Positions 1 through 9,653 of a stretch of DNA of 64,000 nt are shown here, one piece after another (the first letter of the stretch is position 1; the number at the start of each line of letters is the position of its first letter). The stretch is from Mucidula mucida (Eukaryota; Basidiomycota; Agaricomycetes; Agaricales; Physalacriaceae), in contig JADNYV010000027.1 of NCBI GenBank assembly GCA_015501055.1, forward strand, positions 186,001 through 250,000, given 5' to 3'. The position numbers were made by a program, and so were the translations under genes. The notes beneath the pieces were generated by a model, which was not told the DNA's origin, ran no database searches, and saw only the letters and a program-made list of their open reading frames with translations.

Positions 1-237
1 GATTAGCTTTTGGAAATGTTGGGGCTTCGGGATGATCCGAAGTGGCGGTACGAAACCCGCAGCTTAAATGCTGTTCATATCCCACCTGTCATGGTCCGGT
101 TTCTTTCTTCCTTTCCACGCCCATTTTCCTCCTTCTTCTTGGTTCAGCGCTATTTTTCTGTTCTCCTTTCGTGCGCAATTGCATGCTGAGCCATTTTACT
201 TTGACACGACTTTCATTTCGAACATCATCATACTATC

Positions 238-1362
238 ATGCCTTCAATTTCAAAACGCGGCGAGAACGGTTTGACGGATAAGAGTGGGGGGTTGAATGGG
301 GCGGGCGCGGTGGTGATTGCGGTGTGCGTGGTGGTGGGCGTTATGGTTGTCGGCTTTATCGTCTGGATCATCGTCAGGCGGGTACGGCGGCAACGCGAGG
401 GGAAGCGCGCGTATTCGGTGCATCACACCAAGAATAATTCGGACACTGGGCATCTTTTGGCGCAGACGCCGTCCTGGCTCCCTGACGCGCACAAGGACGG
501 ACTTCCAACATTCACAACATCATACCGCGCCGATGCCCCACCCATATTCCACTTCCCAGCACAAACTTTTGCTCCTGCAAGCTCAATCTCCTCGACGGCG
601 CGCTATTCACAGCTAAAACACTCAGGGATGGAGGACAGCGAGGAGCACGATCGCCGCCATTCATTTGCATCCACACTAACTCCCCGCCCGCCGTCGACGG
701 TGCTGATGCTGGAAGAGTCGGCCGTGCCCTTCATGCGCGAGGTCACGCGCGCGCCCTCACACTCTCCAAAGTCTCTTCCCCCACTCTCCATCCCCCGCGT
801 CGATGCCGTGTCCACGTCAAGTTACACTTCCGTACATCCGGTGGCGGTGATGGATACCCCGATAACATCTGCCGTGTCGTCTGCCACTTCAGAGTCCATA
901 TATTCTCAGGCCAGCGCGACGACGAGTCGTGCCCCGCCGGCTCCGTCTCCATCTCCATCTCCGCCTCCCATCCCATCAATTCCCACCCTGATACCTCGCA
1001 CGCTCCCGGCAATCCCAGACGACGTCCTCCGGCGCGTCGCACAGACCGAACTGCCGGGGGCTGATCTTAATCGTGCACCGACAAAGGTCATCGCTACATT
1101 AGTGAAGAAGCGCGCTCATGGTGCGGAGCTAAATAGGAACGGGACGGCCGTATCGCGTATCGAGCGCTCGGACTCGATAACGTCGTTTGACGGTCCAGGG
1201 GAGGATGAGGTGGTGGAGTTTCATCCTGTGACGGGGCGCAGGCGTATGAAGACGACGAGGCGCAAGTGGGAGGCGGCGCGCGCGAAGCAGCGCGAGGCTG
1301 AGATGGTGGATGTGCCGATGTCGGCTACGGAGACGAGACATGATACTACTTTGGACAGTTAA
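238..1362 (+). CDS. single-pass membrane protein, unknown function
   Basis: An uninterrupted 374-residue frame. Residues about 23-46 form one strongly hydrophobic Val/Ile-rich segment followed at once by RRVRRQREGKR, so the N-terminus is probably outside or luminal and the long tail cytosolic. There is no cleavable signal peptide. The tail is rich in Ser, Thr and Pro, with a PSPSPSPPPIPS run near residues 240-250, and ends in a basic stretch. This layout is common among basidiomycete membrane proteins of unknown role, some of them cell-surface sensors. I do not recognise a domain. The first ATG of the frame is used. No introns are needed. Confidence 0.65.
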   Translation: MPSISKRGENGLTDKSGGLNGAGAVVIAVCVVVGVMVVGFIVWIIVRRVRRQREGKRAYSVHHTKNNSDTGHLLAQTPSWLPDAHKDGLPTFTTSYRADAPPIFHFPAQTFAPASSISSTARYSQLKHSGMEDSEEHDRRHSFASTLTPRPPSTVLMLEESAVPFMREVTRAPSHSPKSLPPLSIPRVDAVSTSSYTSVHPVAVMDTPITSAVSSATSESIYSQASATTSRAPPAPSPSPSPPPIPSIPTLIPRTLPAIPDDVLRRVAQTELPGADLNRAPTKVIATLVKKRAHGAELNRNGTAVSRIERSDSITSFDGPGEDEVVEFHPVTGRRRMKTTRRKWEAARAKQREAEMVDVPMSATETRHDTTLDS

Positions 1363-1500
1363 TTTTATTCTTTGTGACGATTTAGGACGTAGTACATACA
1401 TTTTTGAAAACGATCTTGTAAAACATGATATAAAGTTGAACCTCAAGCTTCAAGCTGTACGCACAAAGTATTGGATTCGTTTGGACGGGGTGTATATGAT

Positions 1501-2770
1501 TTACTCGAAAGGCAGAGCGGCTAGGCTTCCTCGTATATGCTCTAGATCATCTAATGAGATATCAAACCCCCCATACTTTCTCAACGCATCCCGCCGTTCA
1601 TACTCGGTCTTCGCCTCGACCAAAAGCTCCGTCCCTGCTCCTACATGTCTATTAAACACAGCGCCCTTGACACCGATCCGCCCAATGTACCGTGTGGCTG
1701 GCGAGTCCTCCGTATTAGGCTCAGCGCCCAACTCCTCTGCTTCCTTCTTCGTCAACCAAAAGTGTTTAGAAAATACAATCTTGTCAGAGAAGAACGTGCC
1801 CGCCATCTTGCTCACGGCAAAGTTCGCAGCTTGGTAATCCTTCTCGAAAAACTCGACCTCCGTGAACGCGTACACGATCCGCCAAACGGGTTCCTTGTCC
1901 GACGACTCTTTTCCGGCGTGCATCACTTCCAGGCGCCAGTCGACTGTCGGTGAACCGTCTATATATCATGAGCTATCGAATGATAAAACGAAAAGTTGCA
2001 AAAAACCAACCCAAGCTGCAATCAGGACGCGCTCCCCTCGTGAGACGATGGCTCTCCATGGGAGACACGCCCATGACCACATTCTGCGGATCGCACGAAA
2101 GCAGAATCGGGCGCGACGGCCCAGATCCGCCGCACCCGACGTCCATGAGGTACGTCGTGAGGCCGTCTTCCCCTGGCTGCACGAACAGAACCATGTGCAC
2201 GAATGGGGTGTACAGCGGAGGCTCCCCCGTAGGCGTCTCCGACTCGTTGATGCGTCCAGCGCCAGAGTAGACTCTACGTGATGAATGAATGAAGAATTAA
2301 GAAAGCTGAGGAAACAATATATATATATCATACTTACCGATATCCAAGCCCTCGGACTGCCTCCAAGAAAAATATGTTCATTCCGAAGCAATACGACCCC
2401 TTGCCCTCACATACGATCCTGCTATACAAACCCTCCGGGCTGATATCCATATCGCGATTCTTCGTACTAAGTTCGCAATTCAGCAAGTTTGAAATCACTC
2501 CACACCCCCCACCTCCCCACAACTCACTCACTAATGCATCGCCGTGTTCTCGTAGGGATACTTCACGATATGCAATCGGTTAATAACGTGCATGTTCGCG
2601 AGCGTCGTGGGGAAGGCGCCGCGCGCGAGGTCGGCTGCAGTGTACGAGGTGGGGAAGGAGATTGAGGTGAGCCAGTGTGATATTTGGGAAGGGGTATAGC
2701 GGGAGGGTATGCGTTTGATGCGGAGGGAGTCGCGGAGCTCGCCATTTAGAGGCCAGGAGGTAGTAGACAT
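1501..2770 (-). CDS. arylamine N-acetyltransferase (NAT)
   Basis: NATs transfer acetyl from acetyl-CoA to arylamines and hydrazines through a Cys-His-Asp triad; fungal copies detoxify aromatic amines. All three motifs are visible: Cys in GKGSYCFGMN, His in PFVHMVLFV and Asp in YLMDVGCGGSGP. The N-terminus carries the family pattern (RYTPSQISHWL, YPYENTAMHY). Four exons: 2770-2532, 2466-2338, one starting at 2273, and the last ending at 1501. The first two introns have GTGAGT or GTAAGT donors and AG acceptors; the third has a weaker GTTGGT donor and its ends are less certain. About 350 residues, slightly long for the family (about 280-330). It is divergent from kinase K1. A rearranged second copy lies at 11.15-11.82 kb. 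Confidence 0.8.
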
Positions 2771-2789
2771 GGTGATGGTTTGGGGGAAG

Positions 2790-2960
2790 CGCGGCGATCA
2801 GTCACGGTCGCGTGTCAAGTTCTGGTCGCGTGTATTTTGTGCAGGGCTCGGAGCCCAGGTCTGATTTCAGTTCAAAGCTACCTTTCAGGTCTTGAAAACT
2901 ACTATTGGCTCGGCGAGTCCAGCGATATGTTGACGGATGGCTCTACTTCAAATGGACGTG
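2790..2960. repeat. left arm of inverted repeat flanking the FunK1 array (NAT upstream region)
   Basis: The reverse complement of this stretch aligns with 10983-11130, with several mismatches and small gaps. Shared anchors include ATCAGACCTGGGCTCCGAGC and ACTTGACACGCGACCGTGAC. In both places it lies immediately 5' of a NAT exon 1, so it is the duplicated NAT upstream region. It brackets kinases K1-K4. Confidence 0.85.
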
Positions 2961-5493
2961 ACGTTCGGCACCTGCCGCCGCGGAAAGTTCGCCCAGCAGA
3001 GACAAACACCGGAGCATACAGAGCTTCTCAAGAAGATTAGCGACGATACAACGTTCAAAAAGGCTTGGAACGCTTACGTGCGGACCTGCAAGACGGTTGG
3101 TGGTGGTAAGAGGCCAGAGAAGAAGTTGTATACGCCGCGCGTCGATGTGTACAATGCGGTTCTCGCTGTTCTGGACAAGCTCCAACCGAGGAAAGTTGAG
3201 GAAAAGGAGCGCATCCGCTTCTACGTCAATGATCCTGCCCGGTTGAAGCATGGTATCTACGCCAACCGCCTGAGCGTTGACCTCGGGCAGGTGTCGGAAT
3301 GTCTTTTTGGCACAGAGACGCCTTCTCTCAAGGAGCACCCTCTCGGTGCGGCGATGCTTCTGGGAGCAGAGGAGTTGAAAGCGAAACGCGGATGTCTGAT
3401 CACCGGGAAGGAGTTGAGGTACAAGGCGATGAACCTGAAGGACGGTGAGGATTGTTGTTTTTCGGTTGAAAAATGAAAGCTCACGCTTTTGTTAGGTCGC
3501 GCTCCCGAGGTCAACGAAAACCCCTTTATTTCCCATAGCGAAGGGGCAACGCAGGACGGTGAGGACTGTTGTTTTTAGTTTCGAAAATCGAAAGCTCACG
3601 GTCATTAGGTCGCGCCCCCGAGGTTGACGATGACTCTTCCTTTGTTTCCAATCGGAGAAAGGCACTGCAGCAACAACTCAATAGCGCTTTCGATTCCTCG
3701 GACGACGATAAGCCAACGATTTCCCAGCCATCTGGCGCCAAAAAGAGGAAAACAGGCTCGAAATCCATTTCGTCAAAGAACAAAGTTACCCGCCTCGGCC
3801 TGGGCAAGTCCAAGGAACTAGCCTCGGAAGACCGGGAGACGGACGACGAATTGGGCGACGTTCAGACGTCGGGCAAGATTGGAAGCGCACAAGAGCAATG
3901 CGCTAGCTATGCGATGGACGCACTTTCCCTCACTCCCCTTCGCTCTCATTTCATCATGACGCTTGTCGACCGCACCAACTTGCAACTCATGTACTTCGAC
4001 TCCTCCGTTATGCTCGTCACGCCTCCTATCGACACGAAGACAAAGAAAGGCAAGGAGCTGTTTCTTTCGATGATCGTCGGTCTGCGTCGTATGTCGTTGC
4101 CGGACCGTGGTGTCAGAGACCTCATTCGTGACAGCGACAGGTTTTTCACCTGTCTTGATTTCTTCGGGAGGCAATTAGGGAGGCAATGGTCTTGCCCCCC
4201 CAACTGGAGGAACATGTTGACCGGGATGATCCTTGACACGCCTAAGGGGGGGTCATACAAGATCGAGAACATCTTGTTCCGCCAGGCTGGAATCGTCGGG
4301 CGTCTGACCTACGTCGTTAGAGCGAAGAAAGTCGATCCCGAAGATCCTAACGGGGGATCTGTCGTCATAAAAATCAGCTTGCCAAGCGTGTCGCGGAAGT
4401 CGGAGGAGACTCTGATCGAACGGGCCAGGAAGGCGGCGGAAGCAGAGAATGGGAAGGACCGCTGGGTACTCAGACATCTTCCGAAGATCCTCCACTCAGA
4501 GGACATCGGGATTGTGAAGGGCTCTACACAAGACCGGGTTGCACACTTCATTCAATATGTGGCCCATTTCGAGGGAGCGAAGTACCCATACGAGTATCGC
4601 GTCCTCCGCATCGTGGTATTGGAAGAGTTGTTTCCCATCAGCACGTTGAGGGAGCCTTCTCAACACGCTCAAGTATTCTTCGACATTCTTAATTGTGAGT
4701 GGTCTGTTTAGCTTTGGTACATCGTTTTCAAGCATGTTTAGGTCATAAATGGCTCCACGACAACCCGCGCATCTTGCATCGCGACATCAGCATGAGTAAC
4801 ATCATGTACCGGATCGACGATGACCACAATGTCTACGGTGTCCTGAACGACATGGACCTCTCCTCTGACCTGAATGATCTTGAGGATCTAAAGGCAACAT
4901 CCCTTCGACGCACTGGAACGCCGCCTTTCATGGCAATCGATCTGCTGCGAAAGCATAGCGTTCAACCCAACCACTTATATCGTCACGACCTAGAATCTCT
5001 TTTCTACGTCATGTTGATTCTCTTCGCTCGTTACGAGCTCATAGCCGCCGAACCAAACGACGATCGGGCAGAGCGACTGGTGAAAAGGGATAAGGCTCCT
5101 CTCAGCGAGTGGTTTGACCCCACTCTGAGTTGGGCGACGCTCGCGCAGAAGAAGAACGACTTCTTCACGGGTGCCCAGGGATCCGGTGATTTACTCCACA
5201 TGAACAACATATTGTCATCATCGTTCCGGGGGTTTAAGCCCTGGATTCCGCGCCTGAAGAATGCACTGGAAGATGGTCTTGTCGCCCGCAACCGAGCTTT
5301 GAGGGAAGTGGAGGACAGCGGTGAGGCGCATCCATCGTTCGTCTCCGAAACTCTGGGAGGCAACTTCCAGTATTCCACTTTCTTCGGACTGATGAAGGAC
5401 TTTGGGGGTAAAGCACTCAGGGCGCCTCCGTACTCTCTTGACATCACTGCTACTACGTCACTGCAACCTACTATCTCTACCACGACACTGTAG
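2937..5493 (+). CDS. FunK1 kinase K1, N-terminally truncated by a rearrangement
   Basis: Fungal-specific FunK1-type protein kinase. Exons 2937-3444, 3496-3558, 3609-4694 and 4742-5493 join in frame to about 802 residues. Kinase features: VVIKIS with the ATP-binding Lys, catalytic loop HRDISMSN, NDMDLSS where other kinases have DFG, RTGTPPFMAIDLL as activation-segment end, and the FunK1 signature YRHDLESLFYVML. The N-terminal FunK1 region precedes the kinase lobe. Compared with K1' at 35.8 kb, roughly the first 200 residues are missing. Homology to K1' begins near 3020, and the residues before it (MALLQMDVTFG...) derive from NAT upstream DNA. Substrates are unknown. Whether the new start is used is unclear, so the gene may be dead or reduced to an N-truncated form. 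Confidence 0.75.
3443..3630 (+). repeat. tandemly duplicated intron-exon unit inside K1
   Basis: Two consecutive introns (3445-3495 and 3559-3608) and the exon starts after them are copies of each other. Both begin GACGGTGAGGA(C/T)TGTTGTTT, both contain GAAAGCTCACG, both end TTAG, and both continue GTCGCGC(T/C)CCCGAGGT. The exon between them is 63 bp, so the frame is kept. The same arrangement exists in K1' (36768-36820 and 36884-36933), so the duplication predates the block duplication. Confidence 0.85.
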
Positions 5494-5882
5494 ATATGTC
5501 TATGTACATTTATGTGATTAGTGTTTAGCTGCCGTTACCGTTTGTATATATATGCGTTTGCAATTCAGCTCTATAGTTATCAATATCCGAAGTCAGAGGC
5601 CCAGATTGCTTTATTGTTTCTCGTGGAATACCAGGGTATAAGGTGCACGTCAGGGAAAGTCTGTGTGGGATGTGGCCGAATCCGTATGCATCATGACTCG
5701 GCACGCGCCTGATGACCCTTGTTCTATCTATTTTTCTCGTCTCAAGTCCCAGGGACATTCACATACAAAACTGACCTTTCGCTTTGGGTAGAGCTTCTGA
5801 GGCTGTATCATGTGATCGTTACCGCGTTGACGTTTCTTTGTCTCTCACTGTCACTTCAGCCTACGACCCACTGGTACCGAAG

Positions 5883-7168
5883 ATGGCTATACCATCAGAA
5901 GTAACTGGACGACCTCGCGAATCATTAATCGGCATGACTCTTGACACTCGGGGTGGCAGCTACATCGTTACAAAGGTTCTTTACCGTCGACCGGACCGTT
6001 GCGTCGTCAAAGCACAGCGAACGGATGCCTTTGAGCACGCTAATGCACCGCCGCTCGTGATAAAGATTTGTCTGCCTTCAGTGGCGCGAACGGCAGAGGA
6101 GAAATTGGTCAACAAAGCGAGGGCGGTAGCGATTGACGCTGGCGGCGACTCGCACTGGGTTCTGCAACACCTGCCTCGTATACTTCACTCGGAGGATCTG
6201 CCAGTCATACCTGGCTCGACGCAGGCTCATGTCGCTGAGATTCTACATGATTCAAGTCGAAACGCCTGGGATGATGATTTTCTTGGTGATGAAACAAACT
6301 GCACATTGCGCATTGCCATCATGGAGGAGTTGCTCCCGATAGATACTCTGTCCAGCGCGTCTGATTTTGGGCAAGTGTTTTTTGATGTCCTTAATTGTCA
6401 GTGGTCTTTCCATCTTTATTGCAACGTTCTCAACAAATTTTAGGTCATAAATGGCTCCACGACAACCCGCGCATCTTGCATCGCGACATCAGCATGAGTA
6501 ACATCATGTACCGGCTCGACGATGACCACAATGTCTGCGGTGTCCTGAACGACATGGACCTCTCCTCTGACCTGAATGATCTTGAGGATCTAAAGGCAAC
6601 ATCCCTTCGACGCACTGGAACGCCGCCTTTCATGGCAATCGATCTGCTGCGAAAGCATAGCGTTCAACCCAACCACTTATATCGCCACGACCTAGAATCT
6701 CTTTTCTACGTCATGTTGATTCTCTTCGCTCGTTACGAGCTCATAGCCGCCGAACCAAACGACGATCGAGGAGAGCGACTGGTTAAACGGCATAAGGCTC
6801 CTCTCAGCGAGTGGTTCGACCCCACTCTGAGTTGGGAGACGCTTGGCAAGGACAAACAGATCTTTATCACGGATACCCCGCCAGTCAATAGCTCACTCCA
6901 CATGAACCACATACTGTCGTCGTCGTTCCAGGGGTTTAAGACCTGGATTTCACGCCTGAAGAATGCGCTGGAAGATGGTCTTGGCGCGCGCAACCGAGCT
7001 TTGAGGGAAGTGGAGGACAGCGGTGAGGCGCATCCATCGTTCGTCTCCGAAACTCTGGGAGGCAACTTCCAATATTCCACTTTCTTCGGACTGATGAAGA
7101 GCTTTGGGGGTAAAGCACTCAGGGCGCCTCCGTACTCTCTTGACACCACTCCTACCACGTCGTTGTAA
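5883..7168 (+). CDS. FunK1 kinase K2 (short, kinase lobes only)
   Basis: Exons 5883-6396 and 6444-7168, intron 47 bp with donor GTCAGT, 412 residues. Motifs: LVIKICLPS with the conserved Lys, HRDISMSNIMYR, NDMDLSSDL, TGTPPFMAIDLL, YRHDLESLFYVML. It lacks the long N-terminal region of K1 and starts just before the kinase N-lobe (RESLIGMTLDTRGGSY). An in-frame upstream ATG at 5784 exists, but the ATG at 5883 is shared by all short paralogues in the same context (CCGAAGATGGCT). From the intron onward the first 325 bases differ from K1 at only three positions, while the N-lobes differ strongly. Looks intact. Confidence 0.85.
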
Positions 7169-7511
7169 GCTAGTAGATCTACTACAATAGTGAAGATACG
7201 CCTATGTACATGTATGTAAAAATTGTTCAGACTGTTACCGTTTGTATATAAGTGTTTGCAATCCAGGTCATAGTTATCAGTAGCGAAGGTCAGAGGTCTC
7301 GAGGAATGTCAAAGTATAAGGTGCACGTTAAGGAATCTGTGCGTGGCGGAGTACGTACCCGTTATGACTCGGCAGCCAATATTGCGCACTTGACATGCCT
7401 TGCTCTATTTACTCGCCAGTCTTCAGTCACCGCGGAATACACATGACAAAGTGATCTTTCGCTTTTGGTGAAGCTTTTGTATCATGTGATCCCTTTACCT
7501 TCTTTGTCTCT

Positions 7512-7908
7512 GGTGGCCAGAAATTGGTGATCGAGAAAGTGGTATTGCCCCAAAAGGAAGCCCCTGCCAAACGGGATCCAAAGAGCTGATTCCTCTGCGA
7601 AGTTTGGAGCTCGTATCGTCACATCTCAGGTCTTGGGAAAAATTCAAAAATCCTTGAACAAAAGTTATCGTTGCAGATTTCTTATTTACATGTTGAAAGG
7701 GCTGCTGGATGACTCTACTACTTGAAGAGAAACAAAATAAAAAAAACTGCAACGATAACTTTCTTGAGATGCATCATGCCATGCTTTTCTTCCATACAAA
7801 CCTGTCCCAAAAGTGAGGTGGGAGGCCAGCAATTCAGCCTCAAGTACGTGACCACGGCCTCAGCCAGCGTCGGAGTTTGAATTTGGTGACCATTGCCGAC
7901 CACCATAA
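7512..7908. mobile_element. short non-autonomous DNA element (MITE-like) in the K2-K3 spacer
   Basis: A 397-bp insertion bounded by the 7-bp direct repeat TGTCTCT (7505-7511 and 7909-7915). The empty site is preserved in the paralogous spacer near 40915 (TTCTTTGTCTCTCACTG). The ends are imperfect inverted repeats: GGTGGCCAGAAATTGGT at the left, and the complement of ...GGTGACCATTGCCGACCACC at the right. Inside is a perfect 16-bp inverted repeat, AAAGTTATCGTTGCAG (7661-7676) against 7747-7762. It has no coding capacity. A 7-8 bp target duplication fits hAT-like elements, but the family is not proven. Confidence 0.75.
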
Positions 7909-7952
7909 TGTCTCTCACTGTCACTTCACTCTACAGCCTACTGGTACCGAAG

Positions 7953-9266
7953 ATGGCTATATCATTGGAAGCAGCTCAACGACCGCGCGAATCATTAATC
8001 GGGATGACTCTTGACACTCGGGGTGGCAGCTACATCTTTACAAAGGTTCTTTACCGTCGACCCGACCGTTACGTCGTCAAAGCACAGCGAACGGATGCCT
8101 TGGAGCGCGCCCACGCACCGTCGCTCGTGATAAAACTCAGTCTACCTTCAGCGGCGCGAGCGCCAGAGGAGAAACTGGTCAACAAAGCGAGGGCGGTAGC
8201 GATTGACGCTGGCGGCGACTCGCACTGGGTTCTACAACACCTACCTCGTATACTTCACTCGGAGGACCTACTAATCGTACCTGGCTCGAAGCAAGCTCAT
8301 GTCGCTGACAATCTACATAACGCTTCTGGTAACACCTGCGAAGAAGATTGTGACGAAAAGCGGACATTGCGCATTGTCGTCATGGAGGAGTTGCTCCCGA
8401 TAGACACTCTGTCCAACGCCTCAGATTTTGCGCAAGTCTTTTTTGATGTCCTCAATTGTACGTGGTCCGTACCTCTTTTATTTCGCAAGTCTCATCACCT
8501 TCTAGGCCATAAATGGCTCTACGACAACCCTCGCATTTTGCATCGTGACATTAGCATGAGTAACATCATGTACCGCTTCGACGATGACCACAATGTCTGC
8601 GGTGTCCTGAACGACATGGACCTCTCCTCTGACCTGAATGATCTTGAGGATCTGAAGGCAACATCCCTTCGACGCACTGGAACGCCGCCTTTCATGGCAA
8701 TCGATCTTTTAGGAAAGGATAGTCATCAACCCGAACATATATATCGTCACGACTTAGAATCTCTTTTCTACGTCATGTTGATTCTCTTCGCTCGTTACGA
8801 GTTCATAGCCGCCGAACCAAACGACGATCGAGGAGAGCGACTGGTTAAACGGCATAAGGCTCCTCTCAGCGAGTGGTTCGACCCCACTCTGAGCTGGGAC
8901 ACTCTCGCGGAAAAGAAACAGTACTTCATCACGAATATTCCGCCAGTCACTAGCTCACTCCACATGAACCACATACTGTCATCATCGTTCCAAGGGTTTA
9001 AGCCCTGGATTTCGCGCCTGAAAAATGCGCTGCAAGATGGTCTTGGCGCCCGCAACCGAGCTTTACGGGATCTGGAGGAAGCATTGGAAAGCGGTGAGGT
9101 GCCTCCATCATTCGCCTATGAAACTCTGGGAGGCAAGGTCCAGTATTCCACTTTCTTCGATGTGATGAAGAACTTTGGGGGTAAAGTACTCAGGGCGCCT
9201 CCGTACTCTCTTGACATCACTGCTACTACGTCACTGCAACCTACTCTCTCTACCACGGCAGTGTAG
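7953..9266 (+). CDS. FunK1 kinase K3 (short)
   Basis: Exons 7953-8457 and 8506-9266, 421 residues. Kinase motifs are complete (LVIKLSLPS, HRDISMSNIMYR, NDMDLSS, TGTPPFMAIDLL, HDLESLFYVML). The intron (8458-8505, GTACGT...TCTAG) is exactly 48 bp with no stop, so the unspliced message would also be read through with 16 extra residues. Splicing is favoured because K1, K2 and K4 have introns at the same point with lengths not divisible by three. The last 48 or so residues and the 3' flank match K1' at 38.68 kb rather than K3', a sign of exchange between paralogues. Confidence 0.85.
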   Translation: MAISLEAAQRPRESLIGMTLDTRGGSYIFTKVLYRRPDRYVVKAQRTDALERAHAPSLVIKLSLPSAARAPEEKLVNKARAVAIDAGGDSHWVLQHLPRILHSEDLLIVPGSKQAHVADNLHNASGNTCEEDCDEKRTLRIVVMEELLPIDTLSNASDFAQVFFDVLNCTWSVPLLFRKSHHLLGHKWLYDNPRILHRDISMSNIMYRFDDDHNVCGVLNDMDLSSDLNDLEDLKATSLRRTGTPPFMAIDLLGKDSHQPEHIYRHDLESLFYVMLILFARYEFIAAEPNDDRGERLVKRHKAPLSEWFDPTLSWDTLAEKKQYFITNIPPVTSSLHMNHILSSSFQGFKPWISRLKNALQDGLGARNRALRDLEEALESGEVPPSFAYETLGGKVQYSTFFDVMKNFGGKVLRAPPYSLDITATTSLQPTLSTTAV

Positions 9267-9653
9267 ATATGTCTATGTACATTTATGTAAATATCGCTCA
9301 GACTGTTACCGTTTGTATATATATGCGTTTGCAATTCAGGTCTATAGTTATCAATATCCGAAGTCAGAGGCTTAGATTGCTTTATTGTTTCTCGTGGAAT
9401 ACCAGGGTATAAGGTGCACGTCAGGGAAAGTCTGTGTGGGATGTGGCCGAATCCGTATGCATCATGACTCGGCACGCGCCTGATGACCCTTGTTCTATCT
9501 ATTTTTCTCGTCTCAAGTCCCAGGGACATTCACATACAAAACTGACCTTTCGCTTTGGGTAAAGCTTCTGAGGCTGTATCATGTGATCGTTACCGCGTTG
9601 ACGTTTCTTTGTCTCTCACTGTCACTTCAGCCTACGACCCACTGGTACCGAAG

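Larger units (their letters stand above)
3020..7475 (+). repeat. segmental duplication: K1-K2 block, partner at about 36345-40880
   Basis: The two stretches run in the same orientation and share long near-identical runs through K1, the K1-K2 spacer, K2 and the start of the K2-K3 spacer. Differences cluster at the 3' ends of the kinase genes. The right partner extends further upstream, with a complete K1 5' end and a degenerate membrane-protein gene. In the left block that upstream part now lies inverted at 13.4-14.9 kb. Confidence 0.85.

Noticed and set aside
5784..5883. Earlier in-frame start for K2
   Set aside because: The added stretch corresponds to the conserved untranslated spacer, which is out of frame or interrupted upstream of some other short kinases; the ATG at 5883 is shared by all.
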